Shown here piece by piece: positions 1 to 8,658 of a stretch of 64,000 bases of DNA. This DNA comes from Sinorhizobium alkalisoli (lineage in GTDB: Bacteria > Pseudomonadota > Alphaproteobacteria > Rhizobiales > Rhizobiaceae). Within the stretch, counting starts at the first letter, position 1, and every line of letters begins with the position of its first letter. The DNA lies in assembly GCF_008932245.1 (NCBI RefSeq), contig NZ_CP034910.1, positions 1,240,001 through 1,304,000 of the forward strand, read 5' to 3'. Made by a program: the position numbers and the translations under genes. The notes beneath the pieces were generated by a model. That model saw only the letters and a program-made list of their open reading frames with translations. It was not told the origin of the DNA and did no database searches.

Positions 1-1385
1 TGCTCGACCATGTCGAGGGCCAGGATGCCGTGACCTTCACGGGCTCCGCCGCGACCGGCCAGCGTCTCAAGACGCATAAGGCGATCATCGGCAATTCCGT
101 GCGGTTCACCATGGAGGCCGACAGCCTCAACGCCGCTGTCCTCGGCCTTGATGCGGCGCCGGGCACGGAGGAATTCGACCTCTTCGTAAAGGAAGTCGCC
201 CGCGAGATGACGGTCAAGGCTGGTCAGAAATGCACGGCCATTCGCCGTGTGATCGCGCCGCGCGCCTATAGCGAAGCGCTCATTGAAAGCCTGCGCGCGC
301 GCCTCGGCGACACGGCCGTTGGCAATCCTGCCGACGAAGCCGTCCGTATGGGACCGCTTGCCAGCCTCGACCAGCGCGAGGAGGTCCGCGCTCGCATCCG
401 AGACCTTGCTACCGGCGCCGAGATCGTCGTCGGCGATCCGGATAACCCGCGCGTGCTGTCTGGCGATGCGTCCGCCGGCGCCTTCCTCAATCCGGTTCTG
501 CTCTATTGCGATAAGCCGGGCTCGGCCCGCGCGGTGCACGACGTCGAAGCCTTCGGCCCAGTCAGCACCGTCATGCCGTATGACACGGCGGAAGAAGCGG
601 TCGATCTCGCCCGGCGTGGCAAGGGCAGCCTCGTCGCCTCCGTCTTCACCAACGATCCGGCTTTCGCCGAGGAGGTCGTGCTCGGCCTCGCACCCTTCCA
701 TGGCCGTGTGATGATCGGTAATCGCATCAGCGCCAAGTCGTCCACCGGCCACGGTTCGCCGCTGCCAGGTCTCGTGCACGGTGGTCCCGGGCGGGCAGGC
801 GGCGGCGAGGAACTGGGCGGCATTCGCGGTGTGAAGCATTACATGCAGCGCACCGCCGTGCAGGGCACTCCGACGATGCTTTCGGCCGTCACCGGACGGT
901 GGGTCCCCGGTGCCGAGGTGCGTTCGGGCGGCGAACATCCGTTCCGCAAGTCGCTGGCCGAGCTTCGGATCGGCGACCAGCTTGTAACTGGCACACGTAC
1001 GGTAACACTGGAGGATATCGAGCACTTCGCCCAGTTCACCGGCGACACCTTCTACGCCCATATGGATGAGGAAGCGGCCAAGGCGAATCCGTTCTTCGAC
1101 GGGCGCGTGGCACATGGCTATCTCATCGTCTCCTTTGCCGCCGGCCTCTTCGTCGATCCGGCGCCGGGACCGGTCCTCGCCAATTACGGGGTCGACAATC
1201 TACGCTTCCTGACGCCCGTCAATCCGGGTGATACGTTGCAGGTGCAACTCACCTGCAAGGAGATCAATCCGCGGGCCAATGCCGAGCACGGGGAGGTGCG
1301 ATGGGATTGTCGTGTGACCAACCAGACCGCGGCCACGGTCGCGCAATACGATGTCCTGACGATGGTGGCCAAAACGAGAGAGTGA
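1..1385 (+). CDS. paaZ: PaaZ, oxepin-CoA hydrolase / semialdehyde dehydrogenase (5' truncated by window edge)
   Basis: C-terminal part of the bifunctional ring-opening enzyme of aerobic phenylacetate catabolism. The frame is open to the first base of the window, so the true start lies upstream. The aldehyde dehydrogenase half shows the glutamate motif FTMEADSLN and the nucleophile cysteine in AGQKCTAIRR. It ends in a MaoC-type (R)-hydratase domain with FTGDTFYAHMD, which carries the Asp and His of the hydratase site, and FDGRVAHGYL. PaaZ hydrolyses oxepin-CoA and oxidises the resulting semialdehyde to 3-oxo-5,6-dehydrosuberyl-CoA in the cytoplasm. It is convergent with the TetR gene downstream. 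The adjacent paaK, paaG and paaI make the assignment secure. Confidence 0.95.
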   Translation, partial: LDHVEGQDAVTFTGSAATGQRLKTHKAIIGNSVRFTMEADSLNAAVLGLDAAPGTEEFDLFVKEVAREMTVKAGQKCTAIRRVIAPRAYSEALIESLRARLGDTAVGNPADEAVRMGPLASLDQREEVRARIRDLATGAEIVVGDPDNPRVLSGDASAGAFLNPVLLYCDKPGSARAVHDVEAFGPVSTVMPYDTAEEAVDLARRGKGSLVASVFTNDPAFAEEVVLGLAPFHGRVMIGNRISAKSSTGHGSPLPGLVHGGPGRAGGGEELGGIRGVKHYMQRTAVQGTPTMLSAVTGRWVPGAEVRSGGEHPFRKSLAELRIGDQLVTGTRTVTLEDIEHFAQFTGDTFYAHMDEEAAKANPFFDGRVAHGYLIVSFAAGLFVDPAPGPVLANYGVDNLRFLTPVNPGDTLQVQLTCKEINPRANAEHGEVRWDCRVTNQTAATVAQYDVLTMVAKTRE

Positions 1386-1494
1386 TCGCACGACACACCG
1401 CACGCTCAGACGCGTCCGATCCGGCGGCGCATTCGTGCGCCGGAATAGATCCGCTCATCCTGGAGAGATTGAAGCTCGGAGATGATGGGAAACG

Positions 1495-2091
1495 TCAGCG
1501 GACGGCCTTGATCCCTTCGAGGATCAGTGTCGTGGCAATGTCCGCATATTCGTCGCGGGTGATCGGTCCGTCTGGCCGAAACCACATATAGACCCAGTTC
1601 ATCATGCCAAAGAGCGACATGGTGACCGGCATCAGCAACGGCCGTTCCTTGTTGAGGTCCGGATTGATCTCGTACATCACGGCGGAGAAGCGCTTGACGA
1701 TCCGTCTTTCGATCGCCTGCAGTTCGCCGAGCTGTTCCGGGGAGAGGGCGCTGGTGCCGTTGAGCTGCACCTTGTGCTCGTTGTCCCGTCCCTCGTAATT
1801 CTTCAGCACGGCTTTCACCAGCAGGCGTAGTCGCTTGTCAGCCGGGAGGTCGGGCCGGTCGGCGGCTTCGATGGCGGTTTCCAGCGCCGCGAGGTGCGTA
1901 CGCACGATGTCGAAGATCAGCGCGTCCTTGCTCGGATAGTAGTGATAGAGCAGGGCCTTGGAGACACCACTGTACGAGGCGATCATCGACATGGAGGCCT
2001 TCTCCATGCCCATCTCGGCGAAGACCGCCGCCGCACTTGTCAGAATGCCACGCTGTTTTTCCTCGAAATCGACTGCGCGCGTGCGTGCCAT
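1495..2091 (-). CDS. TetR family regulator of the phenylacetate operon (PaaR-like)
   Basis: About 198 residues. The N-terminal TetR helix-turn-helix is clear (AAAVFAEMGMEKASMSMIA, then SGVSKALLYHYYPSKDAL), followed by a mostly helical ligand domain. An in-frame ATG exists 18 bases upstream; the start at 2091 is preferred because GCAGGA precedes it. It is the last gene of the minus-strand paaG-paaI-paaK operon. TetR regulators called PaaR repress paa genes in several proteobacteria and respond to phenylacetyl-CoA. That role is inferred here from position and from a palindrome in the paaG/paaN divergent promoter. The ligand is not shown by sequence. Confidence 0.85.
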   Translation of the reverse strand: MARTRAVDFEEKQRGILTSAAAVFAEMGMEKASMSMIASYSGVSKALLYHYYPSKDALIFDIVRTHLAALETAIEAADRPDLPADKRLRLLVKAVLKNYEGRDNEHKVQLNGTSALSPEQLGELQAIERRIVKRFSAVMYEINPDLNKERPLLMPVTMSLFGMMNWVYMWFRPDGPITRDEYADIATTLILEGIKAVR

Positions 2092-2187
2092 GGTTCCTGC
2101 TCTATTCATTCCGGATTTTCGACCGCGTCGGGAGGGCGGTCGCCTCCCTGTAGCACAGTCAACCCGGTGCCGGGCTATCCCGGCGTT

Positions 2188-3498
2188 TCATTCTTTCGGG
2201 CGGTTGTCGACCACGCGTTTTGCCTTTCCTTCCGAGCGGGCAACGCCGCCCGGCTGGTGGACAAGAACCTTCGTGGAGACGCCGACCACGCTCTTGATGT
2301 GGTGGGCAAGCTCCCTGGCAGATCCCGCGCGAGAATCCTCGTCGGCCGCTTCCAGCGTACATTCGACATGAACCGTCATGTTGTCCATACGGCCAGCGCG
2401 CGTGAGTTCGATCTGGAAATGCGGGGCGAGGCCGCGACATTTCAGGATCTGTTCCTCGATCTGCGTCGGGAAGACGTTGACGCCGCGCAGGATCATCATG
2501 TCGTCGGAGCGGCCGGTGACCTTTTCCATGCGGCGCATGGAGCGGGCGGTACCGGGCAGAAGTCGCGTCAGGTCGCGCGTGCGGTAGCGGATGATCGGCA
2601 GGCCTTCCTTGGTGAGCGTCGTGAAGACCAGCTCGCCGAGCTCGCCGTCCGGCAGCACTTCGCCGGTCTCGGGGTCGATGATTTCCGGGTAGAAATGGTC
2701 TTCCCAGATATGCAGGCCATCCTTGGTCTCGACGCATTCGTTGGCGACGCCCGGGCCCATGACCTCCGAAAGGCCGTAGATGTCGACGGCGTGCATGTCG
2801 AAGGCATGCTCGATTTCCTCGCGCATGGCATTCGTCCAAGGCTCCGCGCCGAAAATGCCGACGGCGAGCGAGCTTTCGCGCGGATCGATGCCCTGGCGAC
2901 GGAACTCGTCGAGAATGGAGAGCATGTAGGAGGGCGTCACCATGATGATGCGCGGCTTGAAATCCTGCATCAGCGTGACCTGGCGTTCGGTCATGCCGCC
3001 AGAGATCGGCACGACCGTGCAGCCGAGCTTTTCCGCGCCGTAATGTGCGCCGAGGCCGCCGGTGAATAGGCCGTAGCCGTAGGCGATATGAGCGATGTCG
3101 CCGGGCCGGCCGCCCGAGGCGCGGATCGAGCGGGCAACGACGGTCGCCCAGGTGTCGATGTCGTTGCGGGTGTAGCCGACGACGGTCGGCTTGCCGGTGG
3201 TGCCGGAGGAGGCGTGGATGCGCGCGAGTTTTTCACGCGGTACGGCGAACATGCCGAAGGGATAGGTGTCGCGTAGATCCTTCTTGGTGGTGAAGGGGAA
3301 TTTCGCGAGGTCGGCGAGCGTCTTCAGGTCGGAGGGGTGCACGCCCGCCTCGTCGAAGCGTTTCCGGTAGAAGGGCGAATTCTCGTAGGCGTGTGCCAGC
3401 GACCATTTCATGCGCTCGAACTGGAGCCCGGAAATCTCGTCGCGCGAGGCCGTCTCGATCGCTTCGAGGTCTCCGGGGCGGGGGGAAAGGTCTTCCAT
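2188..3498 (-). CDS. paaK: Phenylacetate-CoA ligase PaaK
   Basis: 436 residues, a normal length for PaaK. This cytoplasmic enzyme of the adenylate-forming superfamily activates phenylacetate with ATP and CoA, the entry step of the pathway. The AMP/phosphate-binding loop SSGTTGKPT lies at residues 97-105, and YGLSEVMGPG and RYRTRDLT are typical of the family. The start has a strong GGAGGAG ribosome site. It sits between paaI and the TetR gene on the minus strand with short gaps, so one transcript is likely. Confidence 0.96.
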   Translation of the reverse strand: MEDLSPRPGDLEAIETASRDEISGLQFERMKWSLAHAYENSPFYRKRFDEAGVHPSDLKTLADLAKFPFTTKKDLRDTYPFGMFAVPREKLARIHASSGTTGKPTVVGYTRNDIDTWATVVARSIRASGGRPGDIAHIAYGYGLFTGGLGAHYGAEKLGCTVVPISGGMTERQVTLMQDFKPRIIMVTPSYMLSILDEFRRQGIDPRESSLAVGIFGAEPWTNAMREEIEHAFDMHAVDIYGLSEVMGPGVANECVETKDGLHIWEDHFYPEIIDPETGEVLPDGELGELVFTTLTKEGLPIIRYRTRDLTRLLPGTARSMRRMEKVTGRSDDMMILRGVNVFPTQIEEQILKCRGLAPHFQIELTRAGRMDNMTVHVECTLEAADEDSRAGSARELAHHIKSVVGVSTKVLVHQPGGVARSEGKAKRVVDNRPKE

Positions 3499-3534
3499 GG
3501 ATGTCTCCTCCGAGAATGCGGGGTAATATCGCCC

Positions 3535-3981
3535 TCAGCCTTCTTCCGGCAGATGGGTACCCTTGACTGTTCGCGAGTGGCCGCGGAATTCCGCGACATG
3601 CTCGCCCTCCTGGTTGGTGATGCGGATATCGTAGATGCCGCCCCGTCCGCGGCGTGACACCTCCCGCGCCGTCGCCGTCAGCCGGTCGCCCCTGAACGCC
3701 GGTGCGATAAATGTCACCGAACAGTGTTGGGCGACGGTGCGCTGGTTATAGGTGTTGCAGGCGAAGGCGAAGGCCGAATCCGCGAGCGTGAAGACGTAGC
3801 CGCCGTGGCATGTGCCGTGACCGTTCGTCATGCCCTCGGCAATCGTCATGGCGATGGTCGCCTCGCCAGGCGCGACGGAGACGAGTTCCATTCGGAGCTC
3901 GCGACTGGCGTTGTCGTCGTCCCACATGACTTTGGCGCAGGCCTCGGCAAGCGCCTGCGGGGAAAGACTGGCGGCGCTCAT
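3535..3981 (-). CDS. paaI: Hydroxyphenylacetyl-CoA thioesterase PaaI
   Basis: 148-residue hot-dog fold thioesterase. The family motif CHGGYVFTLADSAFAFACNTY contains the HGG turn and the catalytic acidic residue. PaaI is thought to rescue CoA from dead-end ring-hydroxylated phenylacetyl-CoA intermediates. The start codon overlaps the paaG stop as ATGA, which implies translational coupling. A much longer open frame runs upstream through paaG in this phase; it is discarded as a shadow because the homologous part begins at this ATG. Confidence 0.93.
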   Translation of the reverse strand: MSAASLSPQALAEACAKVMWDDDNASRELRMELVSVAPGEATIAMTIAEGMTNGHGTCHGGYVFTLADSAFAFACNTYNQRTVAQHCSVTFIAPAFRGDRLTATAREVSRRGRGGIYDIRITNQEGEHVAEFRGHSRTVKGTHLPEEG

Positions 3982-4766
3982 CGACCCTTGAACTCCGCTT
4001 TGCGCTTTTCGAGAAAGGCGGAAACGCCTTCGGCATAGTCGGCGCTGCGGCCGGCCTCGCGTTGCAGGTCGCGCTCGAGATCGAGCTGCTGGTCCAGCGA
4101 GTTGGTGGCGGCGGCCTGGATGGCGCGCTTCGTCATACCGAGGCCCTTGGTTGGGCCGGCAGCGAGCCGCTTGGCGAGCGCGTTCGCCTCGTCCATCAGC
4201 GTGTCGTCGTCGACGGCGCGCCAGATCAGGCCCCAGTCGGCGGCGGTATCCGCGTCGAGCGGCTCGGCGGTCAGCGCCAACGCTTTGGCGCGCGCTTCGC
4301 CAATGAGACGCGGCAGGCTCCAGGTGCCGCCGGAGTCCGGCACGAGGCCGATCTTGGCGAAGGCCTGGATGAAGCGGGCGGTGCGGGCGGCGAGCGTGAT
4401 GTCGCAGGCGAAGGCGATGTTGGCACCGGCCCCCGCGGCAACGCCGTTGACGGCGCAGATCACCGGCTTTTCCAGGCTCCGGATCAGACGGAGCAGTGGA
4501 TTGTAGAAGGCATCGATCGTTTGGCCGAGGTCCGGCACGCCCTTGTTCGGGTCGCGGTCGCCGAGGTCCTGGCCGGCGCAAAAGCCGCGGCCGGCGCCGG
4601 TCAAGAGCACTGCACGTACGTTTTCGTCAGCATGGGCATGCTCGAAGCCAGCGCGCAGCGCCAGGTGCATCTCTTCATTGAATGCGTTGAGCTTGTCCGG
4701 TCGGTTCAGCGTTAGGCTCAAAACGCCGTCGGCAAGCGCCGACAGAACGGTGTCGGAATTGGACAT
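3978..4766 (-). CDS. paaG: Ring-1,2-epoxyphenylacetyl-CoA isomerase PaaG
   Basis: 262 residues, the same length as I recall for the E. coli enzyme. Crotonase fold with oxyanion-hole segments LLTGAGRGFCAGQDL (about residues 55-69) and AVNGVAAGAGANIAFA. The catalytic aspartate is in GLVPDSGGTW (D144). PaaG isomerises the ring epoxide to oxepin-CoA and also shifts a double bond later in the pathway. An in-frame ATG exists 51 bases upstream, but the start at 4766 follows GGGAGGT and matches the family N-terminus. It is the first gene of the operon and is divergent from paaN. Confidence 0.94.
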   Translation of the reverse strand: MSNSDTVLSALADGVLSLTLNRPDKLNAFNEEMHLALRAGFEHAHADENVRAVLLTGAGRGFCAGQDLGDRDPNKGVPDLGQTIDAFYNPLLRLIRSLEKPVICAVNGVAAGAGANIAFACDITLAARTARFIQAFAKIGLVPDSGGTWSLPRLIGEARAKALALTAEPLDADTAADWGLIWRAVDDDTLMDEANALAKRLAAGPTKGLGMTKRAIQAAATNSLDQQLDLERDLQREAGRSADYAEGVSAFLEKRKAEFKGR

Positions 4767-4819
4767 TGTACCTCCCTGTCGCCTTCCCAATCGGCGACCG
4801 TAAAAAAACACTTGCATAA

Positions 4820-4833
4820 ACCGACCGGTCAGT
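4820..4833. promoter_or_regulatory. Palindromic operator candidate in the paaG/paaN divergent promoter
   Basis: ACCGACCGGTCAGT is a 14-bp palindrome with one mismatched pair, in the 100-bp gap between the divergent paaG and paaN starts. TetR regulators commonly bind this kind of symmetric site, and the operon carries its own TetR gene. Assignment to that regulator is inference. Confidence 0.55.
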
Positions 4834-4866
4834 CAATTATAAAAGCACTGATTGGGAGGAATGAGA

Positions 4867-6528
4867 ATGAGCGGACTTTTCGAACGCCATCGCCCGACGC
4901 TGGATGCGGCCCTGCAAGCGGTCGCCAAGCGCGATTTCTGGTCCCCCTATCCGGAAGTGCCGAGCGGCAAAATCTACGGCGAGACCGCCAAGGAAGACGG
5001 CCTTGCCGCCTACAGGGCTCGGCTCGGCCAACCTTTTGTTCTGGCCGATCATCCGGCGGAAGGCGCGGTTGGTGCGGAAGTCTCTCCTTATGGCCCCGCC
5101 CTCGGCATCACCTATCCTACGGCCTCCGTCGAGACGCTGATCGCGGCGTCGCGCGCTGCCGCCCGGTCATGGGCTTCGGCTGCGCCGGAGGTACGCGTCG
5201 GCGTTTGCCTCGAAATTCTCGCCCGCCTCAACGCCCGCAGCTTCGAAATGGCGAACGCCGTCGTGCATACGACAGGGCAGGCCTTTGCCATGGCCTTCCA
5301 GGCCGGCGGCCCGCATGCGCAGGACCGCGGCCTCGAAGCCGTCGCCTTTGCCTATGCCGAAATGACCCGAACGCCCGCTCAGGCGACCTGGACGAAGCCG
5401 CAGGGCAAGGGCGAGCCGATCATCATGGAGAAGCACTGGCGCATCGTTCCGCGTGGTGTGTCGATCGCCATCGGCTGCAACACCTTCCCGACCTGGAACA
5501 GCTATCCCGGCCTTTTCGCGAGCCTTGCCACCGGCAACACCGTCATCGTCAAGCCGCACCCGGCAGCGATCCTCCCGCTTGCCATCACCGTCGAGATCAT
5601 CCGGCAGGTTTCGGTGGAAGAGGGCTTTGCGGCCGATATCGTCTTGCTTGCTGCCGATGCGCCCGGTTCGGAAATCACCAAGGACCTTGTGCAGCACCCG
5701 GCCGTCGCCATCGTCGATTATACCGGCTCCAACGCATTTGGCACATGGGTACGCGAAAACGCAGGCGCCGCGGGCGTCTACACGGAAGAGGCCGGCGTCA
5801 ATTCGATCATCATCGGCGCCACCGACAATTTCGCCGGCATGTGCAGCAATATCGCCTTCTCGCTGTCGCTTTATTCCGGCCAGATGTGCACGGCTCCGCA
5901 GGATATCTTTGTCCCGCGCGGCGGGATTGAGACGAATGAGGGCCACAAGACTTTCGATGATGTCGCGGCCGGAATTGCCGCGGCCGTCGATGACCTGCTT
6001 GCCGATCCGGTCCGCGCGGCCGGCGTCTGCGGCGCCATCGCCAATCCGGCAACGCTGGCCCGTATCGCGACGGCCCGTTCGCTCGGTCGCATCGTTCGCG
6101 ACTCCGCGCCGGTGGAAGGTCTCGACGATGCGCGCACCGCGACCCCGCTGATCCTTGCCGTCGACGCAGCGGATACGAATGCCTATGCGGAAGAGCGTTT
6201 CGGCCCGATCGCCTTTGTCGTTGCGGTTGATGACATCGAGGACGGCGTGAATCGCGCCGCTGAGCTCGCCGAGCGCAAGGGCTCGATCACGGCAGCCCTC
6301 TACGCGACAGATGAGGCGCAAGTCCTCACCGCCGCCGACCGGTTCGCTGCGGCCGGCGTCAATCTTTCGGTCAATCTGGCCGGCGGCATCTACGTCAACC
6401 AGAGCGCCGCCTTCAGCGATTTCCACGTTACCGGTGCCAACCCGGCGGGCAATGCCAGCCTGACGGATGCGGCCTTCGTCGCCAACCGGTTCCGCGTGGT
6501 GATGTGGCGTCGCCCTGCGGCGGCGTGA
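4867..6528 (+). CDS. paaN: PaaN, aldehyde dehydrogenase-fold phenylacetate degradation protein
   Basis: 553 residues in the aldehyde dehydrogenase superfamily. NAD-binding and substrate-core segments are visible (IAIGCNTFPTWNSYPG, GNTVIVKPHPAAILPL, VDYTGSNAFGTWV), and the nucleophile region reads SLYSGQMCTAPQD. PaaN is found in paa clusters of many alphaproteobacteria and actinobacteria; its exact step is less settled than that of PaaZ. The start at 4867 is chosen because GGGAGGA at 4854-4860 sits 6-7 bases upstream; earlier in-frame starts at 4852 and 4861 overlap or abut that ribosome site. Divergent from paaG. The gene after it is the ABC importer, 48 bases on, possibly in the same transcript. 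Confidence 0.92.
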   Translation: MSGLFERHRPTLDAALQAVAKRDFWSPYPEVPSGKIYGETAKEDGLAAYRARLGQPFVLADHPAEGAVGAEVSPYGPALGITYPTASVETLIAASRAAARSWASAAPEVRVGVCLEILARLNARSFEMANAVVHTTGQAFAMAFQAGGPHAQDRGLEAVAFAYAEMTRTPAQATWTKPQGKGEPIIMEKHWRIVPRGVSIAIGCNTFPTWNSYPGLFASLATGNTVIVKPHPAAILPLAITVEIIRQVSVEEGFAADIVLLAADAPGSEITKDLVQHPAVAIVDYTGSNAFGTWVRENAGAAGVYTEEAGVNSIIIGATDNFAGMCSNIAFSLSLYSGQMCTAPQDIFVPRGGIETNEGHKTFDDVAAGIAAAVDDLLADPVRAAGVCGAIANPATLARIATARSLGRIVRDSAPVEGLDDARTATPLILAVDAADTNAYAEERFGPIAFVVAVDDIEDGVNRAAELAERKGSITAALYATDEAQVLTAADRFAAAGVNLSVNLAGGIYVNQSAAFSDFHVTGANPAGNASLTDAAFVANRFRVVMWRRPAAA

Positions 6529-6576
6529 GGAGAGTTTTCGCTTTAGCCATTGTCTTTGTTGGGAGGAGAAACCGAC

Positions 6577-7716
6577 ATGAAATTTGCGTTCACAACGACG
6601 GCGCTTGCGCTGGTCCTCGGCCTTGCCGCGCCTGCGCTGGCCGATATCAAGATCGGCGCCACCCTTTCCGAAACCGGCCCCGCCGCCTTCCTCGGCGATC
6701 CGGAAGCCAAGACGCTGAAGATGCTGGTCGAGGAGATCAATGCGGCAGGCGGCGTCAACGGCGAAAAGATCGAACTGATCGTCTATGACGACGGTGGCGA
6801 CCCGAACAAGGCGCGCACCTTCGCCACCCGCCTCGTGGAAGACGACGAAGTGGTGGCCGTGATCGGCGGCACGACGACCGGCACCTCAATGGCTATCATC
6901 CCGGTCTTCGAGGATGCGGAAGTGCCCTTCATCTCGCTTGCCGGCGCGATCGAGATCATCGACCCCGTAAAGCCCTATACCTTCAAGACGCCGCACACGG
7001 ACCGTATGGCCTGCGCGAAAATCTTCGAGGACATGAAGAAGGCCGGTATCACCAAGATCGGCGTGATCTCCGGTTCGGACGGCTTCGGGGCGTCCATGCG
7101 CAAACAGTGCCTGGGAATCATCGGCGAATATGGCATCGAGGTACTCGCCGACGAGACCTACGGCCCCACCGACGCCGACATGACGCCACAGCTCACCAAC
7201 ATCAAGGGCAAGGAAGGGATTCAGGCGGTGCTGAACCCCGGCTTCGGTCAGGGGCCGGCGATCGTGACGCGCAACTACGCCCAGCTTGCCGTCGGGCTCC
7301 CGCTCTACCAGTCGCACGGCGTTGCCTCGGATGGCTTTATCGAGCTTGCCGGCGCTGAGGCCGCCGAAGGCGTGCGCCTACCGGGCACGGCGCTCCTCGT
7401 CGCAGAAATCCTGCCGGAGAACGACCCGCAGCGTGCCGTCGTTACCGCCTACAAGGAGGCTTACGAGAAGGCGACCGGCAAGCCGGTCTCGACCTTCGGC
7501 GGCTACGCTCATGATGCGTTGCGCATCCTCGTCGATGCGATCACCCGCGCGGGCAGCGCCGAGCCGTCGGATATCCGCGGTGCGATCGAGGCGACGAAAG
7601 GTTTTGTCGGCACCACAGGCATCGTCACCATGACGGCCGAGGATCATCTCGGTCTCGACCTCTCGGCTTTCCGCATGCTTGAGATCGAAAAGGGCGGCTG
7701 GAAGATCGTCGAGTAA
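6577..7716 (+). CDS. Liv-type ABC transporter substrate-binding protein
   Basis: 379-residue periplasmic protein with a Sec signal peptide (MKFAFTTTALALVLGLAAPALA, cut before DIKIG). The mature part is a type I periplasmic binding fold of the branched-chain amino acid group (ATLSETGPAAFLGDPEAKTLKMLVEEINAAGG). The start has GGGAGGAG eight bases upstream. It begins a five-gene importer. Position inside the paa cluster suggests the ligand is an aromatic acid or amine such as phenylacetate; this is inference, since members of this group bind diverse compounds. Confidence 0.9.
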   Translation: MKFAFTTTALALVLGLAAPALADIKIGATLSETGPAAFLGDPEAKTLKMLVEEINAAGGVNGEKIELIVYDDGGDPNKARTFATRLVEDDEVVAVIGGTTTGTSMAIIPVFEDAEVPFISLAGAIEIIDPVKPYTFKTPHTDRMACAKIFEDMKKAGITKIGVISGSDGFGASMRKQCLGIIGEYGIEVLADETYGPTDADMTPQLTNIKGKEGIQAVLNPGFGQGPAIVTRNYAQLAVGLPLYQSHGVASDGFIELAGAEAAEGVRLPGTALLVAEILPENDPQRAVVTAYKEAYEKATGKPVSTFGGYAHDALRILVDAITRAGSAEPSDIRGAIEATKGFVGTTGIVTMTAEDHLGLDLSAFRMLEIEKGGWKIVE

Positions 7717-7783
7717 TCGAGCCCTCCGGCCCGCGCCACGAGGGTGCAGGCCGGAGGAAACGTCGTGCCAAGCGGAGGCATCC

Positions 7784-8656
7784 ATGCCTGAACTGCTGCA
7801 ATTTCTTCTCTCCGGGATCACGGTCGGCGCGGTCTATGCGCTGGTCGCCCTCGGCTTCACGATCATCTACAACGCCTCCGACGTCGTGAACTTCGCCCAG
7901 GGCGAATTCGTCATGCTCGGCGGCATGATCACCTTTTTCGCGCACGCCGCCGGCCTGCCGCTGCCGCTCGCCGCGCTCATCGCCATCATTGCGACGGCCG
8001 CGATCGGAGTCGCGCTCAACAAGCTGGCGATCGAGCCCGCCCGCGGCGCGCCCGTCGTCTCGCTGATCATCATCACCATCGGCGCGTCCATCTTCATTCG
8101 CGGCGCGACGCAGCTCGTTTTCGACAAGCAGCTCCACCGCTTCCCGGCCTTTTCCGGCGACCAGCCGATCCTGATCGGCGGCGCGACCATCCTGCCGCAG
8201 AGCCTCTGGGTGATTGCCGGCGCGCTCGCCATCTTCTTCTGTCTTCGGCTGTTCTTCACGCGCACGCTGATCGGCCGCGCGGTGCTGGCGACGGCGAACA
8301 ACCGCATCGCCGCCCAGCTCGTCGGCATCAACACCAACTATGTGATGACGCTCTCCTTCGCGATGTCCGCCGCCATCGGCGCGCTCGCCGGCGTGCTGGT
8401 GACGCCGATCACGCTGACCGGCTACGACGTCGGCCTCGCCCTGGCGCTGAAAGGTTTCGCCGCCGCCATGCTCGGCGGTATGGGTAATCCCAAGGGAGCG
8501 CTCGTCGGAGGCCTGCTGCTCGGCGTTCTGGAAGCGATGACGGCCGGTTACATCAGCTCGCAATATAAGGATGCAGCCGCCTTTGTCGTCATCCTTGCGG
8601 TGCTCTTCGCCATGCCGCAGGGCCTTTTTGGCCGCAAGTCGACGGATCGGGTGTGA
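7784..8656 (+). CDS. Liv-type ABC transporter permease (LivH family)
   Basis: 290-residue inner-membrane permease with about eight hydrophobic segments. The N-terminal signature GITVGAVYALVALGFTIIYNASDVVNFAQGEF and the later GGMGNPKGALVGGLLLG loop are typical of LivH. The annotated start follows GCGGAGGC. Its stop sits directly before the LivM gene (GTGTGA), so the two are probably coupled. Confidence 0.92.
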   Translation: MPELLQFLLSGITVGAVYALVALGFTIIYNASDVVNFAQGEFVMLGGMITFFAHAAGLPLPLAALIAIIATAAIGVALNKLAIEPARGAPVVSLIIITIGASIFIRGATQLVFDKQLHRFPAFSGDQPILIGGATILPQSLWVIAGALAIFFCLRLFFTRTLIGRAVLATANNRIAAQLVGINTNYVMTLSFAMSAAIGALAGVLVTPITLTGYDVGLALALKGFAAAMLGGMGNPKGALVGGLLLGVLEAMTAGYISSQYKDAAAFVVILAVLFAMPQGLFGRKSTDRV

Positions 8657-8658
8657 TC

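Noticed and set aside
3982..4581. Extended upstream frame of paaI through paaG (348-codon version)
   Set aside because: The extra 200 residues are Arg/Pro-rich and overlap paaG; the thioesterase homology starts at the ATGA overlap.
5167..6426. 419-codon minus-strand frame antisense to paaN
   Set aside because: Shadow of paaN with the usual antisense composition; no ribosome site or family.
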